From Lachnospiraceae bacterium (GTDB taxonomy: Bacteria; Bacillota; Clostridia; Lachnospirales; Lachnospiraceae), in assembly GCA_016301965.1 (NCBI GenBank), contig JAEDOO010000073.1:1-8831 (forward strand): a DNA stretch of 8,831 bases, given 5' to 3'. The first letter of the stretch is position 1, and the number at the start of each line of letters is the position of its first letter. A program made the position numbers and the translations under genes. Of this stretch, positions 1 through 7,488 are shown in pieces. A model generated the notes under the pieces. The model was not told where the DNA came from, did not search any database, and saw only the letters and a list, made by a program, of their open reading frames with translations.

Positions 1-700
1 TGCCCGGTTTGCAGAAGAACTCCAGCTCCATCTGCTCAAACTCACGGGTACGGAAAGTAAAGTTACCCGGTGTGATCTCGTTGCGGAAAGATTTACCAAT
101 CTGTCCGATACCGAAAGGCAGTTTTTTACGGGATGTACGCTGTACATTTTTAAAGTTTACGAAAATACCCTGAGCTGTCTCCGGACGAAGATATACGGTA
201 TTCTTTGCGTCCTCAGTAACACCCTGGAATGTCTTAAACATCAGGTTGAACTGACGGATATCGGTAAAATTGTGTTTACCGCAGGTCGGGCAGGGGATCT
301 GATGTTCAGTGATAAACGCCATCATCTCTTCCTGAGACCAGGCATCCACGCTGCTCTCCAGCTTGATTCCCTTTTCTTCACAGAAATCCTCAATAAGCTT
401 ATCTGCACGGAAACGCTCATGACATTCCTTACAGTCCATCAGCGGATCAGAGAATCCGCCCAGATGGCCGGAAGCCACCCATGTCTGCGGGTTCATCAGG
501 ATAGCACAGTCCACACCTACGTTGTAGGGATTGGCCTGTACGAATTTCTTCCACCATGCCTTTTTTACGTTGTTTTTGAGTTCGACACCGAGGTTACCGT
601 AATCCCAGGTGTTGGCCAGTCCGCCATAAATTTCGGAGCCCGGATATACAAAACCTCTGGATTTTGCCAGGGCAACGATTTTGTCCATTGTCTTTTCCAT
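1..700 (-). CDS. glyQS: Glycine--tRNA ligase, single-chain (alpha2) type, N-terminal part, cut by the window edge
   Basis: A class II aminoacyl-tRNA synthetase that attaches glycine to tRNA-Gly in the cytosol. My translation of the minus strand gives 233 residues before the left edge; the remaining catalytic part and the anticodon-binding domain lie outside. It starts MEKTMDKIVALAKSRGFVYP, followed by the family-typical SEIYGGLANTWDYGNLG (about residues 22-38). Two cysteine pairs, C90/C93 (CKEC) and C137/C140 (CPTC), look like a zinc-binding insertion. RPETAQG is at 172-178. The class II motif 2 region FRNEITPGNFTFRTRE is at 205-220. This is the archaeal/eukaryotic-like single-chain enzyme also found in many Firmicutes, not the alpha2-beta2 GlyQ/GlyS form. 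The start at 700 is chosen because AAAGGAG (710-716) lies 9 bases upstream; the in-frame ATG at 688 is spaced worse. The lipoprotein gene ends 46 bases upstream, and I see no T-box leader in that gap. Confidence 0.96.
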   Translation of the reverse strand, partial: MEKTMDKIVALAKSRGFVYPGSEIYGGLANTWDYGNLGVELKNNVKKAWWKKFVQANPYNVGVDCAILMNPQTWVASGHLGGFSDPLMDCKECHERFRADKLIEDFCEEKGIKLESSVDAWSQEEMMAFITEHQIPCPTCGKHNFTDIRQFNLMFKTFQGVTEDAKNTVYLRPETAQGIFVNFKNVQRTSRKKLPFGIGQIGKSFRNEITPGNFTFRTREFEQMELEFFCKPG

Positions 701-746
701 AATAGTGTTCTCCTTTATTTGTATACAGATGTCTCTGCATATCTAT

Positions 747-1337
747 TTACTTATAAATCACATACACAGGATTTGAAAGAAGGAATCCAGTGCTGTTTTC
801 TTCCAGAGAAGCCTTAACTTCTTTTCCGGAAATAATTTCCAGTGAATTACTGCAATACAGGATCCTTCCCGGAAGCTTTACACTGAGAGGTTCCTGAAAC
901 ACCAGCACAGTACATGCATCACCTGCATTCAATACCTGCGTACGGTCTACCGCTTCGCCGTCTGCTGTTTTAAACTCTCCTTCCAGCAGATATCCGGCAG
1001 CCTGACACTGTGCTACCGTTCCCTGAAACAGAATAACCTGATTATATTCCGCATACGAGGCCAGATCCTGGTACGTCATCTTTACCGTCACTTTCGTCTC
1101 TTTCGTCCGGATGCTGTTCAGTTCTATTTTCTGATCATACGCCTTGATTTCTGTCTCAATCTGCTCCTGCAGCTCTTTTTTATCGTATTGCTCCTGATCC
1201 CATTCTTCCACGATGGTCTGGGTAAGCGCACCCTTTTTATTTAAAACAAGTGAACTGGAATCTGCGGGTGCACTGCATCCTGTCAGAGCTACGGAAAGAA
1301 TGAAAATCGGCAGCAAGGCTCTCTTTATCAGCTTCAT
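747..1337 (-). CDS. Uncharacterised lipoprotein (196 aa) between recO and glyQS
   Basis: A probable membrane-anchored, surface-exposed lipoprotein of unknown function. Residues 1-21 form a classic lipoprotein signal: positive N-terminus MKLIKR, a hydrophobic stretch ALLPIFILSVA, and lipobox LTGC with the lipidated cysteine at C21, followed by a small polar linker (SAPADSSS). About 175 residues would remain after processing. The mature part has a charged, probably helical segment (about 43-70, rich in E, D, K and Q), then alternating hydrophobic and polar segments that look like beta strands. It also has cysteines at 111, 142 and 162. I recognise no catalytic motif. The start is supported by GGAGAGG close upstream. 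It follows recO by 49 bases and has its own good promoter, so it may be expressed separately or together with glyQS. The position inside an information-processing cluster does not reveal its job. Similar small lipoproteins near recO in relatives would be expected but I cannot check. Confidence 0.88.
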   Translation of the reverse strand: MKLIKRALLPIFILSVALTGCSAPADSSSLVLNKKGALTQTIVEEWDQEQYDKKELQEQIETEIKAYDQKIELNSIRTKETKVTVKMTYQDLASYAEYNQVILFQGTVAQCQAAGYLLEGEFKTADGEAVDRTQVLNAGDACTVLVFQEPLSVKLPGRILYCSNSLEIISGKEVKASLEENSTGFLLSNPVYVIYK

Positions 1338-1366
1338 ATTTTGCCTCTCCTCGCCTAATCTTTGAT

Positions 1367-1395
1367 ATTATACCCTTAAACTTCTCTCAATGCAA
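1367..1395 (-). promoter_or_regulatory. Sigma-A-type promoter for the lipoprotein gene (and probably glyQS)
   Basis: On the minus strand there is a perfect -10 box TATAAT (1367-1372), a 17-base spacer, and a -35 box TTGCAT (1390-1395), which matches TTGACA in its first three bases. The -35 box lies within the last codons of recO. Transcription would begin near 1360, giving a leader of roughly 23 bases that includes the GGAGAGG ribosome binding site before the ATG at 1337. The perfect -10 and ideal spacing make it credible; the weak -35 leaves some doubt. Confidence 0.6.
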
Positions 1396-2148
1396 CACAG
1401 TTTCCAGGATTTCTTTGCTTTTCAATCTCTGATCAATGTATCGCTGCATATGACGGTTCATAACCATTTCAAGCTCCCTTAGCACCTCTTCATCCACAGT
1501 AAAGGTAAACAGCTTCGTCAGTGGTGCGGTCACGATGTACTGCATCGTATATACCAGACTTTCCCCTACGTAAAGTCCCGGGGATTCTTTTGGATATGCC
1601 AGGCCATCCAGACAATCTCTGCAGATCATTCCCCCCTCAGCCACATTATATACCACAAGATTTTCCCTACTTCCGCAGCGCACGCAGGAAAACACATCCG
1701 GATATTCCCCGTTAATGGCCATAGCCCGAAGTTCGAAAATCCGGCGCACCAGCCGATCATCCAGCTTATCGTTTTCCAATGCCCGGCAGGACAGATACAG
1801 AAGATTCAGCATATCTTTATCTGCTTTTCCTTCTCTCCCGTAATAATCAGCGATTTCCAGAAAATAAAAACCGTAATACACCCCGGGGAACTCTGCCGCA
1901 AGTTCTGTGAAATACTGCATCACACTAACCTGTGTCAACGTATAGGCACTGCGCCCTTCGTACACCGTAAACTGTCCGAAAACGAAAGGATTGCAGGCCG
2001 CCATCAGCGGACTCCCCGTTCGTCTGGCTCCGCGGGCAAAAGCTGTGATCTTTCCCCTCTCCTTTGTCAGAAGTACCAGACGCTTGTCGTATTCTCCCGA
2101 AGGCGATGCCGCCAGTACAATCCCGGTCACTGTCAGTGGTTCACTCAT
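1387..2148 (-). CDS. recO: DNA repair protein RecO
   Basis: RecO acts in the RecF/RecOR recombinational repair pathway. It binds single-stranded DNA and SSB, anneals complementary strands, and with RecR helps load RecA. The 253-residue product matches the usual length. The N-terminal OB-fold is visible in the typical segment TVTGIVLAASPSGEYDKRLV (about 6-25), followed by LLTKERGKITAFARGARR (26-43). The C-terminal helical part carries a four-cysteine zinc site, C155-x2-C158 and C176-x2-C179 (CVRC and CRDC). This is a feature of many Firmicutes and Deinococcus RecO proteins. Its ATG lies 7 bases after the era stop codon. The only Shine-Dalgarno-like stretch (AAAGGA) is about 14 bases upstream, inside the era 3' end, so translation probably depends partly on coupling to era. 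The era-recO pairing is common in bacteria and supports the assignment. Confidence 0.96.
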   Translation of the reverse strand: MSEPLTVTGIVLAASPSGEYDKRLVLLTKERGKITAFARGARRTGSPLMAACNPFVFGQFTVYEGRSAYTLTQVSVMQYFTELAAEFPGVYYGFYFLEIADYYGREGKADKDMLNLLYLSCRALENDKLDDRLVRRIFELRAMAINGEYPDVFSCVRCGSRENLVVYNVAEGGMICRDCLDGLAYPKESPGLYVGESLVYTMQYIVTAPLTKLFTFTVDEEVLRELEMVMNRHMQRYIDQRLKSKEILETVLH

Positions 2149-2155
2149 AGCTGTA

Positions 2156-3064
2156 TCAAATATCCTTTTTGTTATATCCGAAATTTTTCATCTGTATATC
2201 GCTGTCACGCCAGTCTCTTCGCACTTTGACCCAAAGTTTCAGATTAACTTTCTGCTCCAGCATATGCTCGATCTCGTAACGGGCATTCGAACCAATCTTT
2301 TTGAGCATGGCGCCCTGTTTGCCGATAACGATACCTTTATGAGACTCCCGTTCACAGATAATAGTGGCTTCGATATCCACCATACTGCCATCTTCTCTCT
2401 CTCTCATTTTGTCCACCGTCACTGCGATACCGTGGGGAATCTCATCCTGCAGTGCATGCAGAGATTTTTCCCGAATAACCTCCGCCACGATCTGGCGCAT
2501 CGGCTGATCCGTTACCGTATCCTCGTCATAATACTGCGGCCCATAGGGAAGGAAATTTAAGATCGTATCGATCACCATATCTGTATTGATCTTTCGAAGC
2601 GCAGACACTGCCAGCATATCATCAAACTGGCAAAGCTTACGGTAATTGTCCAGGAAACCGGCGATTTCACTTTTTTTCACCGTATCTGCCTTATTCATAA
2701 CCAGAATCACAGGGCATTTGGCTCTGGAAAGCTGTTCTGCAATATGACGCTCTCCGGCGCCGATATAATTGGTGGGTTCTACCAGCCAAAGCACCAGATC
2801 CACATCATTTAAGGTTTTCTCTGCCACATTCACCATATACTCGCCCAATTTGTTCTTTGCCTTATGTATACCCGGCGTATCCAGAAAAATGATCTGCCCA
2901 CGCTCGCAGGTATACACTGTCTGGATCCGGTTCCGGGTAGTCTGGGGCTTGTTAGAAGTGATGGCGATTTTTTGTCCGATCAGGCGGTTCATCAATGTAG
3001 ATTTTCCTACATTTGGCCGTCCCACTATGGCTACAAAGCCGGATTTATACTGTTCTTTTCCCAT
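2156..3064 (-). CDS. era: GTPase Era
   Basis: Era is an essential GTPase that binds the 3' end of 16S rRNA and assists maturation of the 30S ribosomal subunit. The product is 302 residues, the normal length. GTPase motifs appear in order: G1 GRPNVGKS (15-22), switch I threonines at 42-43 (QTTRNR), G3 DTPG (62-65), G4 NKAD (124-127) and G5 SAL (154-156). The C-terminal KH RNA-binding domain has GKQG at 248-251, and the Era signature DWRDS is at 284-288. The start at 3064 is the only reasonable one, because an in-frame TAG lies three codons upstream. The best Shine-Dalgarno match (GGAAGGA) ends about 15 bases before the ATG, which is unusually far. The M16 peptidase gene ends 89 bases upstream, and recO follows after 7 bases. 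Confidence 0.98.
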   Translation of the reverse strand: MGKEQYKSGFVAIVGRPNVGKSTLMNRLIGQKIAITSNKPQTTRNRIQTVYTCERGQIIFLDTPGIHKAKNKLGEYMVNVAEKTLNDVDLVLWLVEPTNYIGAGERHIAEQLSRAKCPVILVMNKADTVKKSEIAGFLDNYRKLCQFDDMLAVSALRKINTDMVIDTILNFLPYGPQYYDEDTVTDQPMRQIVAEVIREKSLHALQDEIPHGIAVTVDKMREREDGSMVDIEATIICERESHKGIVIGKQGAMLKKIGSNARYEIEHMLEQKVNLKLWVKVRRDWRDSDIQMKNFGYNKKDI

Positions 3065-3088
3065 TCGTAACTACTACTGTCCTTCCTA

Positions 3089-3104
3089 TACTTGTTCACA
3101 AGTA
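3089..3104. repeat. Perfect 16-bp palindrome in the era leader
   Basis: On the minus strand the sequence TACTTGTGAACAAGTA is a 7+2+7 inverted repeat, lying just upstream of the distant era Shine-Dalgarno sequence. It could be a protein-binding operator or a small RNA hairpin. No run of T follows, so it is not a rho-independent terminator. The symmetry is directly visible; a role is inference. Confidence 0.5.
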
Positions 3105-3130
3105 CTGCCAAAAACGCATTAACCAGTTCT

Positions 3131-3159
3131 ATTATGAAAGCTGCGTATCGCAACTACAA
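3131..3159 (-). promoter_or_regulatory. Weak candidate promoter upstream of era
   Basis: On the minus strand a -10-like CATAAT (3131-3136, 5 of 6 matches to consensus) is separated by 17 bases from TTGTAG (3154-3159, only 3 of 6). The -35-like hexamer overlaps the stop codon of the peptidase gene. If used, the start would be near 3124, upstream of the palindrome at 3089-3104, giving era a leader of about 60 bases. The match is weak and may be chance. Confidence 0.3.
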
Positions 3160-6096
3160 AAGATTTTCCGCCCGTTCAAACACATTCTCTGCACCACGAA
3201 TCGCCGTTTCACTGCCCACGACACAGATATTGTTCTGCCCCATCACAGAGCGCACAAGATCTGCCAGCCTGCGGATATCCTCCGGCTGTGCCGAAAGAAC
3301 CTCATCCCGCTCTTTCTGGATCATCTCCTGGGTTATTCCGCTCAGATACGCTGTCATAGATACATTTCCTAATGTATTTGGCGTCATTGGAATATCCATC
3401 TCACTGATCGCTCCGATAATATATTTGTCCATGGTGCGCTCATCTGCATCAAAATTCGCAATAAAGTTCGCCGCCTGATCAAACACTTCCAGAGAAGATT
3501 CCAGGTTGGGATCACGATAGGTCACCATATAGGTGTCTCCATTGCGGCGATAACCACTCATGCAGCCATAGGCACCGCCTTTTACACGGATATTATTCCA
3601 TAGATATTCATACCCCATCAATACCTTCAGGATCCGCAGCGCTCCCGTATAGGCATAGCCCTCCTTACAGAAATTTCCGCATTTTGCTACATACTGCACC
3701 TGTCCGGCTGTGATCAGGCCCTCTCTCACCGGATAAGGTTCCCACTGTTGTGCTCCTTTGCGGACCACATCCGTGTACAGAGCATCTTTCAAATGACATA
3801 CCTCATCCTCAATGCCCTCGTAACCCTCTTCGTCTGCCGTAATGCTTACGATTAGATTTTCCGGACGGAAAATGATCTTCATAAGTTCCAACAGATGCTC
3901 TGTCACCTGTTTCTTTTCCTCTTCGAAATGCTCATCCAGCTGTTTCACAAACCGGGCATAGGCGACACCGGCAATTCTTTCCTGGAAGGAAGCCATCTTT
4001 GAATATCCTGCATTTGCCCGCAAAACAGCAGTGCCATTTCCCGAGGACACCAGAGATTCCTGCAGACGGGACTTCTGTTCGTCCAGAATTTCTTTCAGAC
4101 GTCGTGTATCGGTAAGATCCGAAGTCAGAAGGATTTCCCGGATCATACGAAACAGAAATTTTTTCTGGCTATACAGCCCTTTGGCCCGTATCCCAAACAT
4201 CTTCCGCCCGCACCCTTTTTTGGCATCTTCAAACACCTGGATACCGCACCGGATGCCGCCGGAATACGCATTGATCTCATGAAATAATTCCCCGTAACTG
4301 TAATGTTTTGTACCAATATATCCCAGAACCGATTTCAAAAGGCCAAGATAGGGGATCAGATCATCCGGTACGGCATCCAGCGAAAACAGAAGCTGAATAT
4401 AGGCAATCTTATTTGTAAAGATATTGTGCTGTACAATGGTAGTGCCATTGACCATATTTACCGCATTTCTGATCGTATACGCTTCTTTTCCAATGTCCGA
4501 ACGTTTCAAAAGCGGAATACAGGCCAACGCTTCCAAAGAGTCTTTCTCATCCTGGTACACTTTCAGGGCCTTCGTATCCTCCATGATCTTTTCCAGCTCT
4601 GTCCGTGTCAGACCTGACTTATAATCCTCCAGCTGTTTTTTCAGCGCCTGTGTCTGCAATGCCTCCAGTCCTCTTTTCGGAATACCAGTGACCACTGCCA
4701 CATGGGCATTTTTCAGAAAATACCGGCGAATCAGGTCTTCAAAATATCCCTCCCGGGCTTTTTCTCTCAGACTTTCAAAAATATGAAGCTGTTTCAAATA
4801 AGCAAACGGATTGGCATCGTCATACAGCCATCCCGCAAACATATCGATGCCGAGGATCAGACCCTTGGGATAGGAAGAGAAATCTGCTTCACGAAAGCGG
4901 AACTCAAAATAATTAATGCCTGAGATCAATGCCTTATGAGAAATTCCCTCATCGGCGATTTTCTCCAGCTCATCCCGGATCAATTCCACAAAGCGTTCCT
5001 TTTTGTTTTCGTCTGCTTCTTTTACCATAATGGAGAAAAACGGCTGGAGAATACCATCTTCATAACTGCTGGATACATCCGAGCCGATGCCCTCGTCCAG
5101 AAGCCGCTGTTTTAAAGGAGCTCCCGGCGCAGACAACAGTACATAATCCAGGATCTGCATGGCTATATTCAGTTCCACATTGCTGCTGTCCCCCACAACC
5201 ATACTATAGGACAGATAAGCGTTATTCTTCAGCGGGTCATCGTCAAGTACCGGATAGAACAGTTCTTTCTCCACCGGTGCCGCAAAAGCCTGCTGCATCG
5301 GTATCTCAGAGGATATATGCGCACTGTCAAAATGGCTCAGATACTGCTCATCCATCCAGCGAAGCTTTTCTTCCATATTCATATTACCATATAAATAAAT
5401 ATAGGCATTGGACGGATGGTAATACGTTCTGTGAAAATCCAGAAATTCCTCATAAGTAAGCTCAGGGATCACTTTCGGGTCTCCGCCTGACTCCACACCA
5501 TAAGGTGTATCCGGAAACAGTGTATTAAAGATCTCCCTCTCTATCACCTCATCCGCCGAAGAAAACGCCCCTTTCATCTCATTATAAACAACACCATTGA
5601 TCTTCAGCGGAGCGTCCAGACTATCCAGCTCATAATGCCATCCTTCCTGTCGGAATATCTTTTCTTCTTTATAAATATTCGGATAAAATACAGCATCCAG
5701 ATAGACATGCATCAGGTTCTGAAAATCCTGATCGTTACAGCTGGCTACCGGAAACATGGTTTTGTCCGGGTAAGTCATAGCATTTAAAAAAGTGTTTAAG
5801 GATCCTTTCACCAGTTCTACAAAAGGATCCTTCAACGGAAAATTTTTTGAACCGCACAGAACGGTATGCTCCAGAATATGCGCCACACCGGTACTGTTTT
5901 TCGGCGGTGTACGAAACGCTATATTAAATACCTTGTTGTCATCCTCGCATTCCAGAAGCGCCACTCTGGCACCGCTCTTTCTGTGACGCAATAATGACCC
6001 TCGGGCCCGGATATCCGATATATTTTCACACTGCAGAAGTTCATAAGATGACGGAACTGTAAATCCCGGCACCGCTGCTCCTATCGTATCATGCAT
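3154..6096 (-). CDS. M16C family zinc metallopeptidase, presequence-protease (PreP/Cym1) type
   Basis: A large cytosolic zinc peptidase of the insulinase (pitrilysin) superfamily, subfamily M16C. Relatives such as mitochondrial PreP/Cym1 enclose and degrade short unstructured peptides. The 980-residue length fits a full two-half clamshell enzyme. The inverted zinc motif HILEH is at 73-77 (ligands H73 and H77, catalytic base E76). The third ligand is E173 in VVYNEMKG, 96 residues on, as usual. The M16C-associated linker region starts near 515-535 (EALACIPLLKRSDI). The C-terminal half carries RVKGGAYG (837-844), where R837 and Y843 match the arginine/tyrosine pair used by presequence proteases, followed by TYRDPNLESSLEVFD (859-873). 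There is no signal peptide, so the substrate is intracellular. The ATG overlaps the upstream stop codon by one base (TAATG), with GGAGGA about 9 bases upstream, so translation is probably coupled. In bacteria a general role in peptide turnover is likely, but the substrate is unknown. Confidence 0.95.
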   Translation of the reverse strand: MHDTIGAAVPGFTVPSSYELLQCENISDIRARGSLLRHRKSGARVALLECEDDNKVFNIAFRTPPKNSTGVAHILEHTVLCGSKNFPLKDPFVELVKGSLNTFLNAMTYPDKTMFPVASCNDQDFQNLMHVYLDAVFYPNIYKEEKIFRQEGWHYELDSLDAPLKINGVVYNEMKGAFSSADEVIEREIFNTLFPDTPYGVESGGDPKVIPELTYEEFLDFHRTYYHPSNAYIYLYGNMNMEEKLRWMDEQYLSHFDSAHISSEIPMQQAFAAPVEKELFYPVLDDDPLKNNAYLSYSMVVGDSSNVELNIAMQILDYVLLSAPGAPLKQRLLDEGIGSDVSSSYEDGILQPFFSIMVKEADENKKERFVELIRDELEKIADEGISHKALISGINYFEFRFREADFSSYPKGLILGIDMFAGWLYDDANPFAYLKQLHIFESLREKAREGYFEDLIRRYFLKNAHVAVVTGIPKRGLEALQTQALKKQLEDYKSGLTRTELEKIMEDTKALKVYQDEKDSLEALACIPLLKRSDIGKEAYTIRNAVNMVNGTTIVQHNIFTNKIAYIQLLFSLDAVPDDLIPYLGLLKSVLGYIGTKHYSYGELFHEINAYSGGIRCGIQVFEDAKKGCGRKMFGIRAKGLYSQKKFLFRMIREILLTSDLTDTRRLKEILDEQKSRLQESLVSSGNGTAVLRANAGYSKMASFQERIAGVAYARFVKQLDEHFEEEKKQVTEHLLELMKIIFRPENLIVSITADEEGYEGIEDEVCHLKDALYTDVVRKGAQQWEPYPVREGLITAGQVQYVAKCGNFCKEGYAYTGALRILKVLMGYEYLWNNIRVKGGAYGCMSGYRRNGDTYMVTYRDPNLESSLEVFDQAANFIANFDADERTMDKYIIGAISEMDIPMTPNTLGNVSMTAYLSGITQEMIQKERDEVLSAQPEDIRRLADLVRSVMGQNNICVVGSETAIRGAENVFERAENLL

Positions 6097-7475
6097 TATG
6101 CCTGTTCCTCCGTTTTATCCTGGCAATACAGGTCAGTAAGTTTTTCCATAAGTTCCTTATTGCTCTGATACCAGGTAGTAAAATCACTTTCTGCCGACTG
6201 TACCATGGCACCAACAGCCATCAAATACTCAGCAATATTCTGCTGGGGCATGATCCCCAGATCTTTATCTGCATCCATATGCAGTTTTACCCTGCAGTAA
6301 CGTCCCGGATTTCTCCCCTCTGGTGTTTCAGACTGTGTAACAAACACCAGATCCTCTTTTGGCACTGTATGACAGCACCGCTCACATCCCGAGATTGTAA
6401 AAGTGGGCAATACCCCATCATAAAGACGAAGTTTTCGCATTTCTTTTAACAGTACGCTCACAAACACCTGCGGATCTGCCGTTCCATGGACACAAAGACC
6501 ACACCGGTCACTGACATTGCTTCTCTCCGCCCGGGTAAAAGCAGCTTCTGTCATGGCATCCAGGGGATTATGCACTTCTTCTGCCAGCAGATTGCAGACA
6601 AACATATTCATTCCGCGGTCCATACGAAGCACAATATTCTCATAGCCGTCAATGGCCTTTCCCAGCTTCATCCAGAAAGCAATAGGGACAATGCCGCCAA
6701 AATGATGGCATTTCACCGCATACAGATCCTCCTGCTTCTGTTTAATGATCCGGGGACCGCAGGTAAAGTTTCCGTTACCCGTCTTTTTCACCTCAACTGC
6801 CGCAATTTCCACCGGTTCTCTCTGGACATCATCCAGCTCTCCCATAGTCTTCCAGAAGGCTCCTCTATAAGTTTCTCCCGTCAGACCGGTATTATACAAC
6901 TGCACAGCCACCTGCAGATAAGAAAGAAATCTTCCCGCTTCTGTCTTCTGCGCCAGCGTGAAAAATTCTCCCTTCTCATCCCTCACAAGTACGCGAAATG
7001 TTTTTTCCGCCTGGGCCACAAAGATCATGTCGCAGTCAGAAGCTTCACAAAGATCCTCTTCCTGACCAGCAAAGTAAAACTTTAAAATGCCGTGTTTACT
7101 CTGCACCTTTTTTTCCTGTCCTTTAAGAAACTCTCTGGCTTTATCCGCGAAAGGACGTACATCGAAAGCTTCCTTCTCCTCACCGCCGGCCAGAGCCGCC
7201 GAAAAGACTTTGATTTTATCCCGAACATAGGCACCCTGACAGGGAATACCGGCCGCATTTGCGTCCGCAAGCAGCCCGTCCAGTGCTTCTTCCTTCAGAT
7301 TCCATACTCGCACATGACCGTCTCTGGTCAGTGAAGTTTTGTTGATCTTATATTTACGGATACTGTCCGCCATAAAATTCAGGTTTTCCGGAGTCATTGC
7401 TCCAAAAAACCTCAATTCCACTACAAGTCCGTTCCCGGGCTTACAATAATATCCTTCCCGTTCTTCTATTGCCAT
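6096..7475 (-). CDS. Nitrite/sulfite reductase-like (siroheme/4Fe-4S family) protein, unusual cysteine pattern
   Basis: A 459-residue protein with two ferredoxin-like half-domains of the nitrite/sulfite reductase (NIR/SIR) family. The first half-domain is at about 15-80, where GLVVELRFFGAMTPENLNFM and SLTRDGHVRVWNL match the family's 'adenine/threonine-arginine' strand pattern. The second is at about 250-300. A C-terminal region has NVSDRCGLCVHG (320-331) and TISGCERCCHT (360-370). The second motif fits the family C-x3-C (C364, C368) that holds the iron-sulfur cluster and bridges to siroheme, with an extra C367. The first motif has C325-x2-C328 instead of the usual C-x5-C, so one cluster ligand is displaced or lost. 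There is no signal peptide. Its substrate is unknown; assimilatory sulfite or nitrite reduction is possible but no partner or siroheme gene is nearby. The start at 7475 has an excellent GGAGAGGA 5 bases upstream. Its stop overlaps the peptidase start. Family membership is fairly secure; activity is not. Confidence 0.78.
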   Translation of the reverse strand: MAIEEREGYYCKPGNGLVVELRFFGAMTPENLNFMADSIRKYKINKTSLTRDGHVRVWNLKEEALDGLLADANAAGIPCQGAYVRDKIKVFSAALAGGEEKEAFDVRPFADKAREFLKGQEKKVQSKHGILKFYFAGQEEDLCEASDCDMIFVAQAEKTFRVLVRDEKGEFFTLAQKTEAGRFLSYLQVAVQLYNTGLTGETYRGAFWKTMGELDDVQREPVEIAAVEVKKTGNGNFTCGPRIIKQKQEDLYAVKCHHFGGIVPIAFWMKLGKAIDGYENIVLRMDRGMNMFVCNLLAEEVHNPLDAMTEAAFTRAERSNVSDRCGLCVHGTADPQVFVSVLLKEMRKLRLYDGVLPTFTISGCERCCHTVPKEDLVFVTQSETPEGRNPGRYCRVKLHMDADKDLGIMPQQNIAEYLMAVGAMVQSAESDFTTWYQSNKELMEKLTDLYCQDKTEEQA

Positions 7476-7488
7476 TGTTTTCCTCTCC

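Noticed and set aside
272..817. A 181-codon plus-strand frame over the glyQS start and the lipoprotein end
   Set aside because: It is antisense to glyQS, whose motif 2, RPETAQG and cysteine pairs are unambiguous, and it resembles no protein family.
1991..2560. A 189-codon plus-strand frame across the era/recO junction
   Set aside because: It is antisense to two confidently identified genes and shows no motif of its own.
6486..7085. A 199-codon plus-strand frame inside the NIR/SIR-like gene
   Set aside because: It is the complementary shadow of a gene with two ferredoxin-like half-domains and a strong ribosome binding site.
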